From: Sulfidibacter corallicola
GTDB taxonomy: Bacteria; Acidobacteriota; Holophagae; Acanthopleuribacterales; Acanthopleuribacteraceae
NCBI RefSeq assembly: GCF_017498545.1
Contig: NZ_CP071793.1
Location: 2,356,001-2,420,000, forward strand
Reading direction: 5' to 3'
DNA: 64,000 nucleotides
Part shown: piece by piece, positions 34,219 to 43,124 of the stretch
Numbering within the stretch: the stretch's first letter is position 1
How the letters are laid out: the number at the start of each line of letters is the position of its first letter
Notes under the pieces: generated by a model
What the model was told of the DNA's origin: nothing
The model's database searches: none
What the model saw: only the letters and a program-made list of their open reading frames with translations
Position numbers and translations under genes: made by a program

Positions 34219-34920
34219 ATGAAACTATCCATCAAAGATCTGCTGATCTTCACCCTGTTGACGGTGACGATGGAGTTGGCATTGATTTGGGCCCTGCAGA
34301 TCGCGCCGCCGGATCGGATGCAAGGTGACGTTCAACGCATTTTCTACTTTCACCTCGGCAGCATCTGGCCAGGTTTCCTGGCGTTTTTCTACGTCATGTA
34401 CGGGTCGGCCCGCTACTTGGCGGGAAGGGATCTCCACTGGGACCGCAAATCGCTGGCCTCCGGCGAGATCGGCCTCGTGTTCTGCACCATCGTGCTCACG
34501 ACCGGCCCGATTTGGGCCAAGCCCACCTGGGGTGTCTGGTGGTCATGGGATGCGCGCCTGACCTCGACGGTCGTCCTGTGGCTCATCTTCCTGGGTTACA
34601 TCAACCTGCGCCATTACATCGACGACGAGAGCAAGCGCCCGCGGATCAGCGCCATTTTGGGGATCGTCGGAGCCTGCGTCGTGCCGTTCGTGTACATGTC
34701 CACCCGCCTGTTCGAGACCCAGCATCCCAAACCGGTCATCATGGGCGACGAGGACAGCGGCATCAAGGATCCCAACATGACCATCGCGCTCGTGCTGGCC
34801 ATGGCCGCCTTCACCCTCCTCTACATTTGCCTGTGGCGCATCGCCGTCACGCAGTTCCAAGCCCGGGACAGACTGGACAAGCTCAAGACCCGCCTGTCTC
34901 TCCTGGAAGACGAATATTGA
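34219..34920 (+). CDS. ccmC: Heme-handling protein CcmC
   Basis: 233 aa, six membrane helices, with the WWD motif WGVWWSWDARLTS (~104) on the periplasmic side and the flanking heme-ligand histidines in FYFHLGSIW (~45) and ETQHPKP (~173). CcmC loads heme onto CcmE. The C-terminal ~25 residues form a charged helix (ARDRLDKLKTRLSLLEDE), a modest extension. Tight spacing to ccmB shows a common operon. Confidence 0.93.
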   Translation: MKLSIKDLLIFTLLTVTMELALIWALQIAPPDRMQGDVQRIFYFHLGSIWPGFLAFFYVMYGSARYLAGRDLHWDRKSLASGEIGLVFCTIVLTTGPIWAKPTWGVWWSWDARLTSTVVLWLIFLGYINLRHYIDDESKRPRISAILGIVGACVVPFVYMSTRLFETQHPKPVIMGDEDSGIKDPNMTIALVLAMAAFTLLYICLWRIAVTQFQARDRLDKLKTRLSLLEDEY

Positions 34921-34969
34921 AGCCACGAAACCGATTCCCGGTGAACGTGCCGACCCGAGAGGTATCACA

Positions 34970-35140
34970 GTGGAAAGCAACATGAGTTATCTGGTGGCCG
35001 CCTATTCGGTGGTGTGGGTGGTCGTCAGCATTTACATCTTCACCCTGATCCGTCGCAATCGCGACCTCGACAAAACGGTGGAAACGCTCGAGGCCCGCAT
35101 CGCGCGCCTGGAGAGCGAAGGACTCGATCGCACCGAATGA
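34970..35140 (+). CDS. Small CcmD-like membrane protein
   Basis: 56 aa from a GTG at 34970 (GAGAGG 7 bases upstream) or 52 aa from the in-frame ATG at 34982. One membrane helix (YLVAAYSVVWVVVSIYIFTL), then a basic cytoplasmic segment IRRNRDLDKTVETLEARIARLESE that should form a coiled coil. Size, position directly after ccmC and the helix-then-RRN layout all fit CcmD, the small partner of CcmABC. CcmD is too variable for a firm call by eye. Confidence 0.75.
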   Translation: MESNMSYLVAAYSVVWVVVSIYIFTLIRRNRDLDKTVETLEARIARLESEGLDRTE

Positions 35141-35272
35141 CGCGAACGCCACCGCGCGGGCCAGGCCGCATTCGAACCGAGCCGACGGGCACACCCGTTT
35201 CGGAACCGGTTCGAGGCCCCTTGGGCAGCGGCACCCCGACGCCCACCTTCAATCCGGGAGGTCCTCCTTTTC

Positions 35273-36055
35273 ATGACCATGACCATTCATTTCGAAACAC
35301 ACGGCGAGGGTCCGCGCGACATCGTGATCTGCAACGGCTTGAGTCAGAGCTGCGCCAACTGGCGCGGCATCGCCCGCAAAAACCCCCAATTCCGCTGGAT
35401 TCTCTTCGATGCCCGCGGCACGGGTAAATCACCCATGGGCCAGACGCCCTATCACATCGACGACCACGTCACCGACGTGCTGGACGTGCTGGACGCCGCC
35501 GGGGCCAAGAACCCCCTGTTGATGGGCTTCTCCCACGGCGGGCGCATCGCCCTGCGGGCCGCGGCCGAGCACGGCTATCGGTTTCGCGGACTGCTCCTGG
35601 TCAGTACCGGCGCCGGGCAGACCACGTTGCGTCAGGCGCACGTGCGGTCCTGGTACGAGTCGCTCAAGAGCGGCGGCGTGCGGGCCATGGCCTGGACCTC
35701 GTTACCGACCATCGTCGGCATCAAGATACTCGACCGCTTCCAGGATTGGGACCTCCTGGTCAAGGGCACGGTTGCCCGCAACAACGAGGAAGGGTTGCTG
35801 GCGCTGTTCCAAGGCATGTTCCGCTACCCCTCGGCCCAGGTGGACGCGGCCTCCATTCGACTGCCCACCCTGGCGATGCGCGGCGAGGAGGACCCCTTGG
35901 TGCGGCCGACCGACCTCGACGATCTCGTGAAATGGATCGACGGGGCCCGGGGCGAAACCGTGCCGCAAACCGGTCATACATTGCCGCTGGAAGAACCGGA
36001 AGCGTTTATCGCCCACATCGATCGGTTTTATGAAGAACTGGATCAAGGTGAATAA
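35273..36055 (+). CDS. Alpha/beta-fold hydrolase
   Basis: 260-aa soluble alpha/beta hydrolase: oxyanion region VICNGLSQSCANWRG, DARGTGKSPMGQ, nucleophile elbow MGFSHGGRIAL (Ser87), Asp in AMRGEEDPLVRPTD (~206), and His in PQTGHTLPLEEPEAF (~240). A complete triad with a small cap domain between ~115 and 180. These include esterases, C-C hydrolases and haloperoxidase-like enzymes; the substrate is not evident. GGGAGGTCC lies upstream of the ATG. It follows the ccm locus by 132 bases on the same strand, but the function seems unrelated. Confidence 0.85.
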   Translation: MTMTIHFETHGEGPRDIVICNGLSQSCANWRGIARKNPQFRWILFDARGTGKSPMGQTPYHIDDHVTDVLDVLDAAGAKNPLLMGFSHGGRIALRAAAEHGYRFRGLLLVSTGAGQTTLRQAHVRSWYESLKSGGVRAMAWTSLPTIVGIKILDRFQDWDLLVKGTVARNNEEGLLALFQGMFRYPSAQVDAASIRLPTLAMRGEEDPLVRPTDLDDLVKWIDGARGETVPQTGHTLPLEEPEAFIAHIDRFYEELDQGE

Positions 36056-36208
36056 ATGGCGTCGGGATTTCCCAATAAATGGTTAAAATTTTTGGAAAAC
36101 AGCCGTTAACCCAATATATAAAAGGGTGACGCCGTTGGTTGCGGCCGCTTCGCAATTGATTTACAATCGCCGCTTCGTTTATTTCGTTCCGCCTTGATTG
36201 GGGGCTGT

Positions 36209-37933
36209 GTGGCTTTTTGGAAAATATTCGGCAAAAAAAAATCACCCCAGGACCTGCTTGCCGCGGGTGACCTCAAAGGTGCCCTGAAAGGATTTCAGGT
36301 CGTCCTGAAGCAAAAAAAATCCTTTGACCCGGCACTCGTGATCCAGGTTGCGGGCATCCACACCAAACTCGGCAATCTGGAAGAAGCCAAGAATTGCTAC
36401 ATGAAGGTCGGCGAACACTACGGCGATGCCGGATTTTTCAACAAAAGCGTCGCGGCCTTCAAAAAAGCGCTGAACCTGTTTCCCGAGGACCAGGGCATTC
36501 TGGACAAGTTGGCCTCCTACAACGATAAAGTTCCCAAGTTCATGATCGACGAGAAGTTCCTGCGCAAGATCAATCGCTGGGAAGAAGAGGCCAACCAGGC
36601 CGGCGATGTGGATGTCGACTTCGACGACCGCTTGGACGGCGAAGATGCCTTGGATGGCGACGGCCTGGCGACGATTACCGACATGTCCGACGAACCCCCT
36701 TCCCTGGAAGACCCCACCGACTTCGTGCGCCACCGCGACGCACCCATCAACGGTGCGGCTGAAGAAGCGGGCATCGCCGATCCCAACCAGTCCGGTATGG
36801 ACATCGACATGAGCTTTCTGGGCAACGAAGGCGACGACACCTTCGACGTCGACGACGAAACCATGGATCAGACGTTCGACAACCCGGATATCGACATGGA
36901 TTTCAATCCCGTCAACGAGTCACCCGAGCCGGAAGTCACCCCGGTGATGGATTTGATTCCGCCCAGCGACGAGGACGACGCGATTCTCGACGTATCCGCC
37001 GCGGAGCTGCCCCCGATCGTCGAAGAAACACCGTCGATTCCCATCGATCTTCCCGAGGACAGCATCCCCGAAGACGACATCGCCCAGCGCGCGGCCCACG
37101 AGCCCAATATCGAGGATACCGGCAACCGCATGGTGTTCAAGTCGCGCATCGAAGACGAAAAACCCAAGGACAACGGGCAACAGCAGTTCGACAGCGTCGA
37201 CGATGCCCTCGACTCGCTGTTCGGCGGCGATGACGAAGAAGAGGGTGGTCTTTTCGGTGGGCTGGGCGCCGCCGAACCCGAACCGGCACCCGAACCCGAA
37301 CTAGCACCCGAACCCGAGGCTTCGGAAGCGCACGCGGAGCCCGAACGCGTGCAACCCGCGGAGCCCGCACCCGAGTCGGTAGCTGCCGCAACCGCCGTTC
37401 CCGTGGTGGGCAATACCGATGAAAGTGTCGACTTCACCGCCGGGGAACTGCACTTCCTCGAAGAGGAAGACGATTTCGTCAACCCCTTCGATGCCGCCAG
37501 CGACGAGGAGAACCAACGCCATTGGGCCCTCTTCCGCACCATGCCGAAAGAAGTGTTCACCGCCTTCGTGGTCGCGCTGGACATGAGCGAGTACGAACCG
37601 GATCAGTACCTGATGAAACAGGGCGACACCGGAGCCGAGATGTTCCTGATCTCGGAAGGTGAAGTGGCGGTGGAAATCGAAAAGAGTGGCGAGGTCGCCA
37701 CGGTCGCCAAATTGGGTGAGGGCGACTTCGTCGGCGAGGCCTCCCTATTGACCGGCGCGCCGCGCAACGCCTCTGTCAAGGCCTTGGCCCCCACGACCTG
37801 TCTAATCCTTAAAGGTCACGATTTAAACCAGTTAACGGAAGATCATCCCTCGGTTATGGAATCCATCAAATCGATTTACTATACTAGGATTAGGCAAAAT
37901 GCCTCACGCTTCAGACAAAACGCCGAGGAATAA
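36209..37933 (+). CDS. TPR - acidic linker - cyclic-nucleotide-binding domain protein
   Basis: 574 aa: TPR-like helices at ~10-110 (DLLAAGDLKGALKGFQVVL, IHTKLGNLEEAKNCYMKVG, FFNKSVAAFKKALNLFPED), a ~320-residue strongly acidic, Pro-rich and probably disordered linker (including AEPEPAPEPELAPEPEASE), then a CNB domain (~440-560) with YLMKQGDTGAEMFLISEGEV and the phosphate-binding cassette GDFVGEASLLTGAPRNASV, whose Glu and Arg needed for cyclic-nucleotide binding are kept. The GTG at 36209 (MAFWKIFGKKK) is preferred to a TTG 15 bases earlier, having GGGGG just upstream. It is followed 10 bases later by def. A cNMP- or effector-responsive scaffold is likely. Confidence 0.82.
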   Translation: MAFWKIFGKKKSPQDLLAAGDLKGALKGFQVVLKQKKSFDPALVIQVAGIHTKLGNLEEAKNCYMKVGEHYGDAGFFNKSVAAFKKALNLFPEDQGILDKLASYNDKVPKFMIDEKFLRKINRWEEEANQAGDVDVDFDDRLDGEDALDGDGLATITDMSDEPPSLEDPTDFVRHRDAPINGAAEEAGIADPNQSGMDIDMSFLGNEGDDTFDVDDETMDQTFDNPDIDMDFNPVNESPEPEVTPVMDLIPPSDEDDAILDVSAAELPPIVEETPSIPIDLPEDSIPEDDIAQRAAHEPNIEDTGNRMVFKSRIEDEKPKDNGQQQFDSVDDALDSLFGGDDEEEGGLFGGLGAAEPEPAPEPELAPEPEASEAHAEPERVQPAEPAPESVAAATAVPVVGNTDESVDFTAGELHFLEEEDDFVNPFDAASDEENQRHWALFRTMPKEVFTAFVVALDMSEYEPDQYLMKQGDTGAEMFLISEGEVAVEIEKSGEVATVAKLGEGDFVGEASLLTGAPRNASVKALAPTTCLILKGHDLNQLTEDHPSVMESIKSIYYTRIRQNASRFRQNAEE

Positions 37934-37943
37934 GGAAGAAAAT

Positions 37944-38453
37944 ATGGCAAAAATCGTGGTTTACGGTGACCCAGTTCTAGAGAAAAAAGCCGAGAGGGTC
38001 GACGTTTTCGATGAGGAACTCACGCGCTTCATCGCCGACATGCACAAAACCATGATCAAGGCGCAAGGCGTGGGGTTGGCCGCACCACAGGTCGGTGTCA
38101 GCAAACAGATCTGTATCGTCGACCTCTCCGTGGGCGAGAACCCCGACGAACTGCACATTTTGATCAACCCCGAGATCGTCGAAGCGGACGGAGCACAAAA
38201 AGGGGAAGAGGGCTGTCTCAGCTTCCCAGAAATCGTCACCGTTGTGGAACGACCCAATCACGTGATCGTCCGAGCCCAAAACCTGGCCGGCGACCCCTTC
38301 GAAATCGAGGCCGAAGGGTTTTTGGCACGCGCCTTCTGCCACGAGATCGATCACCTCAACGGGGTCCTTTTTACCGAGCGCGTCTCGAGCCTCAAGCGCA
38401 ACATGATTAAAAAGAAAGTCAGCAAACGCGTCAAAGCGGGAACGTGGGAATAG
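37944..38453 (+). CDS. def: Peptide deformylase
   Basis: 169 aa with the three deformylase motifs: GVGLAAPQVG (~43-51), EGCLSFP (metal ligand Cys91) and HEIDHLNG (His133, Glu134, His137). It removes the formyl group from nascent N-termini. AAGGAAG upstream fixes the start at 37944 rather than the longer frame at 37899. It directly abuts fmt (TAG followed by ATG), the classical def-fmt pairing: one adds formyl to initiator tRNA, the other removes it. Confidence 0.97.
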   Translation: MAKIVVYGDPVLEKKAERVDVFDEELTRFIADMHKTMIKAQGVGLAAPQVGVSKQICIVDLSVGENPDELHILINPEIVEADGAQKGEEGCLSFPEIVTVVERPNHVIVRAQNLAGDPFEIEAEGFLARAFCHEIDHLNGVLFTERVSSLKRNMIKKKVSKRVKAGTWE

Positions 38454-39401
38454 ATGAAGGTCGTATTCATGGGAACGCCCGAGTTCGCGGTCCCCGCCCT
38501 TCGCCAACTGAACGAAACACACGAAGTCCAGGCGGTCTTTTGTCAACCCGACCGCCCCAAGGGCCGGTCCAAACGTCCGGTGCCCTGCCCGGTCAAGGCC
38601 GCCGCCCTGGAACTGGGCCTGCCGGTCCATCAACCCAAGCGGGTTCGCGCCCGCAAGTGGGTCTCGATCCTCACGGACCTGGCGCCGGACCTGATCGTGG
38701 TCGCGGCCTTCGGTCAAATCCTGCCCCAATCCGTGCTGGACATTCCGACCATCGACTGCATCAACATTCACGCTTCGCTGTTGCCCCGTTGGCGAGGCGC
38801 CTCTCCCATTCACCATGCGATCCTGGCGGGCGACGCCAAGACCGGGGTGGGCATCATGCGGGTCGAGCTGGCACTTGACGCGGGGCCCGTCTACAGTGAA
38901 GGCGAGATCGCCATCGACGACGACACCACGCGCGAACAACTGGAAGTGGATCTGGCCCAATTGGGTGCCGACCTGTTGATCGAGACGATCCCCAAAATCC
39001 CCGAAACGGAGCCCAGGCAACAGAACGAGGACGAGGTGACCTACGCACCCATCATCGAGAAGAGCATGGGTTACCTGGATTTTGCGCGGGCCACGGCACG
39101 CGAGGTGTTCAACGGCGTGCGCGCGTTCAGCGGATGGCCGGGCAGCTATTGTCGGTTCGCGGACCAGCCGTTGAAGCTGGTCAAGGTTCGCCCGCTCGAC
39201 GATTCGGCTCGGCTCGAGGGTGCGGCGGCCGAGCCGGGAACCCTGGTCGAAGTCACCAAAAAGAAAATGGTCGTGGCCTGCGCCGAAGGCACCCGGCTGG
39301 AAATCCTGGAACTTCAGCCGTCCGGGAAAAAAGTCATGCCGGCGCACGCCTTCATCAACGGGCACAAGACCAAGGTCGGCGATCGCCTGGAGCCGATGTA
39401 A
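38454..39401 (+). CDS. fmt: Methionyl-tRNA formyltransferase
   Basis: 315 aa: KVVFMGTPEFAVPALRQL, the folate-binding INIHASLLPRWRGASPI (Asn104, His106), the catalytic Asp region LDAGPVYSE (~142), and a C-terminal OB domain (TREVFNGVRAFSGWPGSY). It formylates Met-tRNA for initiation using 10-formyl-THF. It starts immediately after the def stop, with no gap, so ribosomes probably reinitiate. The second repeat cluster begins ~80 bases after its stop, and I see no terminator between. Confidence 0.96.
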   Translation: MKVVFMGTPEFAVPALRQLNETHEVQAVFCQPDRPKGRSKRPVPCPVKAAALELGLPVHQPKRVRARKWVSILTDLAPDLIVVAAFGQILPQSVLDIPTIDCINIHASLLPRWRGASPIHHAILAGDAKTGVGIMRVELALDAGPVYSEGEIAIDDDTTREQLEVDLAQLGADLLIETIPKIPETEPRQQNEDEVTYAPIIEKSMGYLDFARATAREVFNGVRAFSGWPGSYCRFADQPLKLVKVRPLDDSARLEGAAAEPGTLVEVTKKKMVVACAEGTRLEILELQPSGKKVMPAHAFINGHKTKVGDRLEPM

Positions 39402-39489
39402 CCCGAAGTGGCTACCCCCGGGCGGGAGTCCGGGTTGATTTCGGGAAGGAAACAACGCGGAGCAAACCGGCCCGAAGAGCCCGCATGCG

Positions 39490-40105
39490 CGCAAGCAACG
39501 CAAAGCCTGTAGGTTGGCCCGCTGGGCCGACGCGTCGAAGCAACCCAAGCAACAGCAATCAATTGCGCCAAAGAGCAAAGCCGCCCTTTTCCCTCACGAT
39601 CCTCATCGAAAGCCGCGAGGTCCAAGGTTCCCGCATCGCGAGCGGGGCCTAAGGCCTGTAGGTGGAGCAGCTTGCTCCACCAATCGAAGCAACGTAGGCA
39701 ACAGAAGGGAGTTACGCCAAAGAGCGAAGCCGATTTCCTCCCTCGAGCTACGCCAGCGAAGCCGTATGGTCCAAATTTCCCGCATCGCGAGAGCGGGGCG
39801 TAAGACCTGTAGGTTGGCCCGCTGGGCCGACGCGTCGAAGCAACCCAAGCAACAACCATCAATTGCGCCAAAGAGCAAAGCCGCCCTTTTCCTTCACGAC
39901 CCTCATCGAAAGCCGTGAGGTCCAAGGTTCCCGCATCGCGAGCGGGGCCTAAGGCCTGTAGGTGGAGCAGCTTGCTCCACCAATCGAAGCAACGTAGGCA
40001 ACAGAAGAAACTTACGCCAAAGAGCGAAGCCGATACTATCCCTCGCCGCGTGCCATCGAAACAACCTTGCACTCATCGAAATCGATCATCGAGAGATCTA
40101 GAGGC
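39490..40105 (+). repeat. Cluster 2: two tandem 300-bp copies, each of two ~150-bp GTAG-hairpin units
   Basis: CCTGTAGG boxes begin at 39506, ~39656, 39806 and ~39956. The 300-base period from 39506 to 39806 is exact and the two copies are nearly identical. Within each, the first unit carries the GGTTGGCCC-GCT-GGGCCGAC hairpin and the second carries GGTGGAGCA-GC-TTGCTCCACC, so two unit types alternate. Shared unit words: CGAAGCAAC, GCGCCAAAGAGC, GAAAGCC, TTCCCGCATCGCGAGAGCGG. The same family forms cluster 1 at 22.2-23.4 kb. Confidence 0.9.
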
Positions 40106-40600
40106 CCGACGTCTCTGCTTCGCTCTTTTTCCACTCGACCATGCGAAGCGTAGGCCGCTTCGAAGTGTCGGGCTGGCAGCCCAACCTACCAGGCACGACA
40201 AATCTCTCGGCATCCGGTCACCCCAAGCGGATTTGTTTCTAGGGAGCATCGAACCAAAGGGCACACCCAGCTCGATTCCTAGATAGAAACAACTCGAAGT
40301 TAGCAGATTCGGGGAGCCCTGCAATCTATGTGGGACGTCGGGCACGGCGATACCGGCCGCGCTCGCAACACATTCCGACTTCGCTCTCTAACGTTTCGTA
40401 TCTGCGCAACCTTGATCGCTTCGACGAGTCGGGCCAGCGGCCCAACCTACTGCCGTGCCGACCCTCAAAGCTTGCGGGGGCTCCTCACATGGATCGCTTC
40501 GAAATGTTCAGCCGACGGCTGAACCTACCGGGCGCGACGCATCTCTCGGCATTCGGGGACTCCGAGTGAATTCGTTTCTAGAGAGCCGCGAACCAGCGGG
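40106..40600 (-). repeat. Diverged minus-orientation GTAG-hairpin copies
   Basis: Three cores read on the minus strand as GTAGG + hairpin: around 40167-40190 (GTTGGGCT/AGCCCGAC), 40428-40450 (GTTGGGCC/GGCCCGAC) and 40506-40529 (GTTCAGCC/GGCTGAA). Arms differ between copies yet stay complementary within each. Spacing is irregular, unlike the phased arrays. Two copies of an unrelated word (GGATTTGTTTCTAGGGAGC / GAATTCGTTTCTAGAGAGC, near 40220 and 40569) also recur here. No gene is present from 39402 to 40665. Confidence 0.7.
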
Positions 40601-40614
40601 CACACCGCAAACCA

Positions 40615-40640
40615 AAAACGGGGGCCGAAGCCCCCGTTTT
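40615..40640 (-). terminator. Rho-independent terminator of the lipase-like gene (possibly bidirectional)
   Basis: AAAACGGGGGC / GCCCCCGTTTT, an 11-bp stem with a CGAA loop. The A-run on the left gives a U-run for the minus-strand gene ending at 40666; the TTTT on the right would serve plus-strand transcripts too. Confidence 0.85.
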
Positions 40641-40665
40641 CGATGAAATCATGTCGATGGCGAAC

Positions 40666-42756
40666 TCAGCGAATCGCGCCCGTCACGGGGAACAGGTTCA
40701 TGCGTTCCACGGGCATTGGCGTTTGCAGCCCATCACCCAATTCCAGCCAGATCTTCCCGGCAAGGAACGGATCGATGACCGTGGGTGTGCCCTGCAAGCC
40801 CAGGAACAGGAACGAGAAGGCCTGGGTCTGCATTTCGACGGTCGAGCCTTCGGACGGATCCAAAAGGGAACCGTGGCCGGCGTTCTCGAAGAGATAGAGA
40901 CCGGAGCCCAGATGCGGCGCGGGGACTTGGGTCAAACCAGGAAGCGCCGTGTTGGCCGCCACTTGAGGCGCGCCGACCGCCAATGCGAGATCGGTGGTCG
41001 CCGAGTTGGGAATGACGGGATCGTCGAGCGTCATCTGCAGCAGGACAGTGGTCGGCGAACCGTTGGCATAGTTGCCGGTGGCCGCGTGCGGACCGTAGTT
41101 GAAGCCGTCGGCGTCGTCGACGATCGTCTGTGCGACCAGGAAGTACAGTTCGGCCAGGAACGAACCCGGCGGAATACCGAAACCGGCCAGCCCCGCCTCG
41201 ATGAGCGGACCAAACTGTTGCGAATTGCGGAACAGGCTGCCGAAGCGACCACCGGAGTTGTTGAACACCGCCAGTGAGACGTTGGGCTCGGTGGTCACGA
41301 AGTTCACACCGGCCACGCCGCCCAGGGACTGACCCACGTAGGTCAAACCGAAGGGTGCGACGTCGCTGGCCCCGTCGCCGTTGAAATCGGCGCCGCCGCT
41401 GGAGAGCATCCGCGTCAGGTAATAGAGGTTGCTGGTCGTCTGCCGGAAGTTGTCCCGCGTCTGAAGCAGGTTGGTGAGGTTGATGAAATGGGTGCCGGAA
41501 GCATCGGGAACGCCATCGGGTCCCGGTTCGCCGGTTTCGTTGTTGACCACATCCAGGTTGTCGGTCAGCTCGCCGTGCAGCCAGATATCGATGCCGATCA
41601 CACCGATCCCGTTGCTACAGGGCCCGTTGGCCAACCCGAACATGTCCTCCTTGAACCGGGTGATCCCGTGCTCGAAGATGAGCGCCGGTGAAGCGCCCTG
41701 GGCGCCCAACGGCATACAAGCCAGGAAGGGCACGGACATCGTGGCGCGTTCGACCGGCAGACCGTCGGCACCGATTTGGAACGGCTCGGTCAACGGGTTG
41801 CCTATGTAACGCGGCGCCTCGAAAGTGCCCATATAGATCGCGCCGATGCTTTCGTGCGGTACGAAGCCGGCACCGATCAAGTTGAAAAAGGCATCGACGG
41901 CCGCGGTCCCCTCGATCGCTGTGGTGATGGTGGCCACGGGTTGAGCGGATTGGGCCTTTTCACGGATCTTGGGAAGGGTGTCGAACAACGGTTGGGTGGT
42001 GAAGGCGAAGACCAGCGGAATGAAGACCCGCTGGCGACCGGTCACCCCTTCGGCCGCCTCCCACAGCGGCTGGAAGGATTGGCGCAGGGGTTCCAAGGCC
42101 AGAGCGTTGGCGTCGGGAAGCCCTTCCACCGTCGACCGTCCCTCCTCGTCCACCAAGGGCACGGTGTTGCGCGTCAGGATGGTCGCCGCCTGGGCCTCGA
42201 CGGCGAACCCTTCGCTGTTGTCACCGATCACGCCATCGGTCACCACGACCAAGTGGGTGCGGCCGGGTTGCAACGGCAGGATGGGACGGGCCAGCACCGT
42301 GGCGTCGCCGGTGGTCTCGTCGGTGGAGATGTCGAAGGTCACCGGACGAATGGGGTTCACCGGTTCGCCGGCAGCGGCTCTCTGAAAATCTTCGAGGTCG
42401 ACGACCAGAACGGTTTGGCTGTTGACCGTCTCGGGCCGAATGCCCCCTTCGAAGGGAATGATGATCGGTCCCGAGGTACTGAAACCGGAAATCGTGTTGA
42501 TCTGCGCGACAAGCGCGTCGATGCCGGGATCCCCGAGCGAGGGAACGGCGTTTTGACCGGTTGTGGGGTCTCGCAGAAGATCGTTGGGCAGGGGAATCTT
42601 GGTGGGATCACCCGATGCGGGATCGAAGCGAGCGAAAGTGTAATCGGTAAAAATCTGGCGGGGTTGCAGCTCCACATCTTCATCGTCATTGGAGCAGCCC
42701 ACCATAGCAAGTGCAGCAAGGGCCAGCAATACGAGATGCCAGAAACGCAAGCTCAT
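40666..42756 (-). CDS. Lipase/esterase-like outer lipoprotein (VolA/Pla-1-cef type)
   Basis: 696 aa. Signal peptide with lipobox LAMVGC (MSLRFWHLVLLALAALAMVGC), then an N-terminal domain like the 'bacterial virulence factor lipase' N-domain (ARFDPASGDPTKIPLPNDLL...GTTGDATVL-like strands). The alpha/beta hydrolase part carries PALIFEHGITRFKED and the nucleophile elbow YVGQSLGGVAG (Ser ~477), with a His in LFENAGHGSLLDP that is a good candidate for the triad. Probably surface-exposed and acting on lipids or esters. GGAG 6 bases upstream fixes the start at 42756 over 42870. Single gene with its own terminator. Confidence 0.78.
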   Translation of the reverse strand: MSLRFWHLVLLALAALAMVGCSNDDEDVELQPRQIFTDYTFARFDPASGDPTKIPLPNDLLRDPTTGQNAVPSLGDPGIDALVAQINTISGFSTSGPIIIPFEGGIRPETVNSQTVLVVDLEDFQRAAAGEPVNPIRPVTFDISTDETTGDATVLARPILPLQPGRTHLVVVTDGVIGDNSEGFAVEAQAATILTRNTVPLVDEEGRSTVEGLPDANALALEPLRQSFQPLWEAAEGVTGRQRVFIPLVFAFTTQPLFDTLPKIREKAQSAQPVATITTAIEGTAAVDAFFNLIGAGFVPHESIGAIYMGTFEAPRYIGNPLTEPFQIGADGLPVERATMSVPFLACMPLGAQGASPALIFEHGITRFKEDMFGLANGPCSNGIGVIGIDIWLHGELTDNLDVVNNETGEPGPDGVPDASGTHFINLTNLLQTRDNFRQTTSNLYYLTRMLSSGGADFNGDGASDVAPFGLTYVGQSLGGVAGVNFVTTEPNVSLAVFNNSGGRFGSLFRNSQQFGPLIEAGLAGFGIPPGSFLAELYFLVAQTIVDDADGFNYGPHAATGNYANGSPTTVLLQMTLDDPVIPNSATTDLALAVGAPQVAANTALPGLTQVPAPHLGSGLYLFENAGHGSLLDPSEGSTVEMQTQAFSFLFLGLQGTPTVIDPFLAGKIWLELGDGLQTPMPVERMNLFPVTGAIR

Positions 42757-43124
42757 AGAACACTCCAAAAATAATAGATCCAAATATCTCAATCGCCTGG
42801 GGGAGAATGAGCTTTGATTCAGAATATTTCCATGTGGGGAACCACTATAACGCATGGCCCCCCGTGACACAACAATTCCCGCCGATTTTACTATTTCCTC
42901 GATCCCCGACCTGGCTGTCCAACCCCACCTGGGAACGGTGATTTTCGGCGGGCTTCACGCATCGCCGCAGCCACCCTCCATGTGGTTTTTTCCTAGGAAT
43001 CGATGCCAGGTCCTGCGGGCGGGCGTCGAGATTCGACCCTCTCGATTTCGTTCATCAACCCGTTTAAAACAAGAAACTTATAGTATCACTAACACAACGC
43101 GAGAATCTCGTGGGACGCCAGCCC
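42757..43124. other. Intergenic stretch, no gene supported
   Basis: About 370 bases, AT-rich at 42760-42850, between two minus-strand genes. The left part must hold the promoter of the lipase-like gene, but no unambiguous -35/-10 pair was found. No terminator was recognised after the histidine kinase gene. Confidence 0.35.

Noticed and set aside
36056-36208. Promoter before the TPR/CNB gene
   Set aside because: Candidate boxes (TTGATT with TTATTT at 17 bases, or TACAAT alone) conflict with each other and none is convincing.
22205-40105. CRISPR array interpretation of the regular repeats
   Set aside because: The repeated unit is ~149 bases with no unique spacers of 30-40 bases, occurs in both orientations, and has no cas genes nearby.
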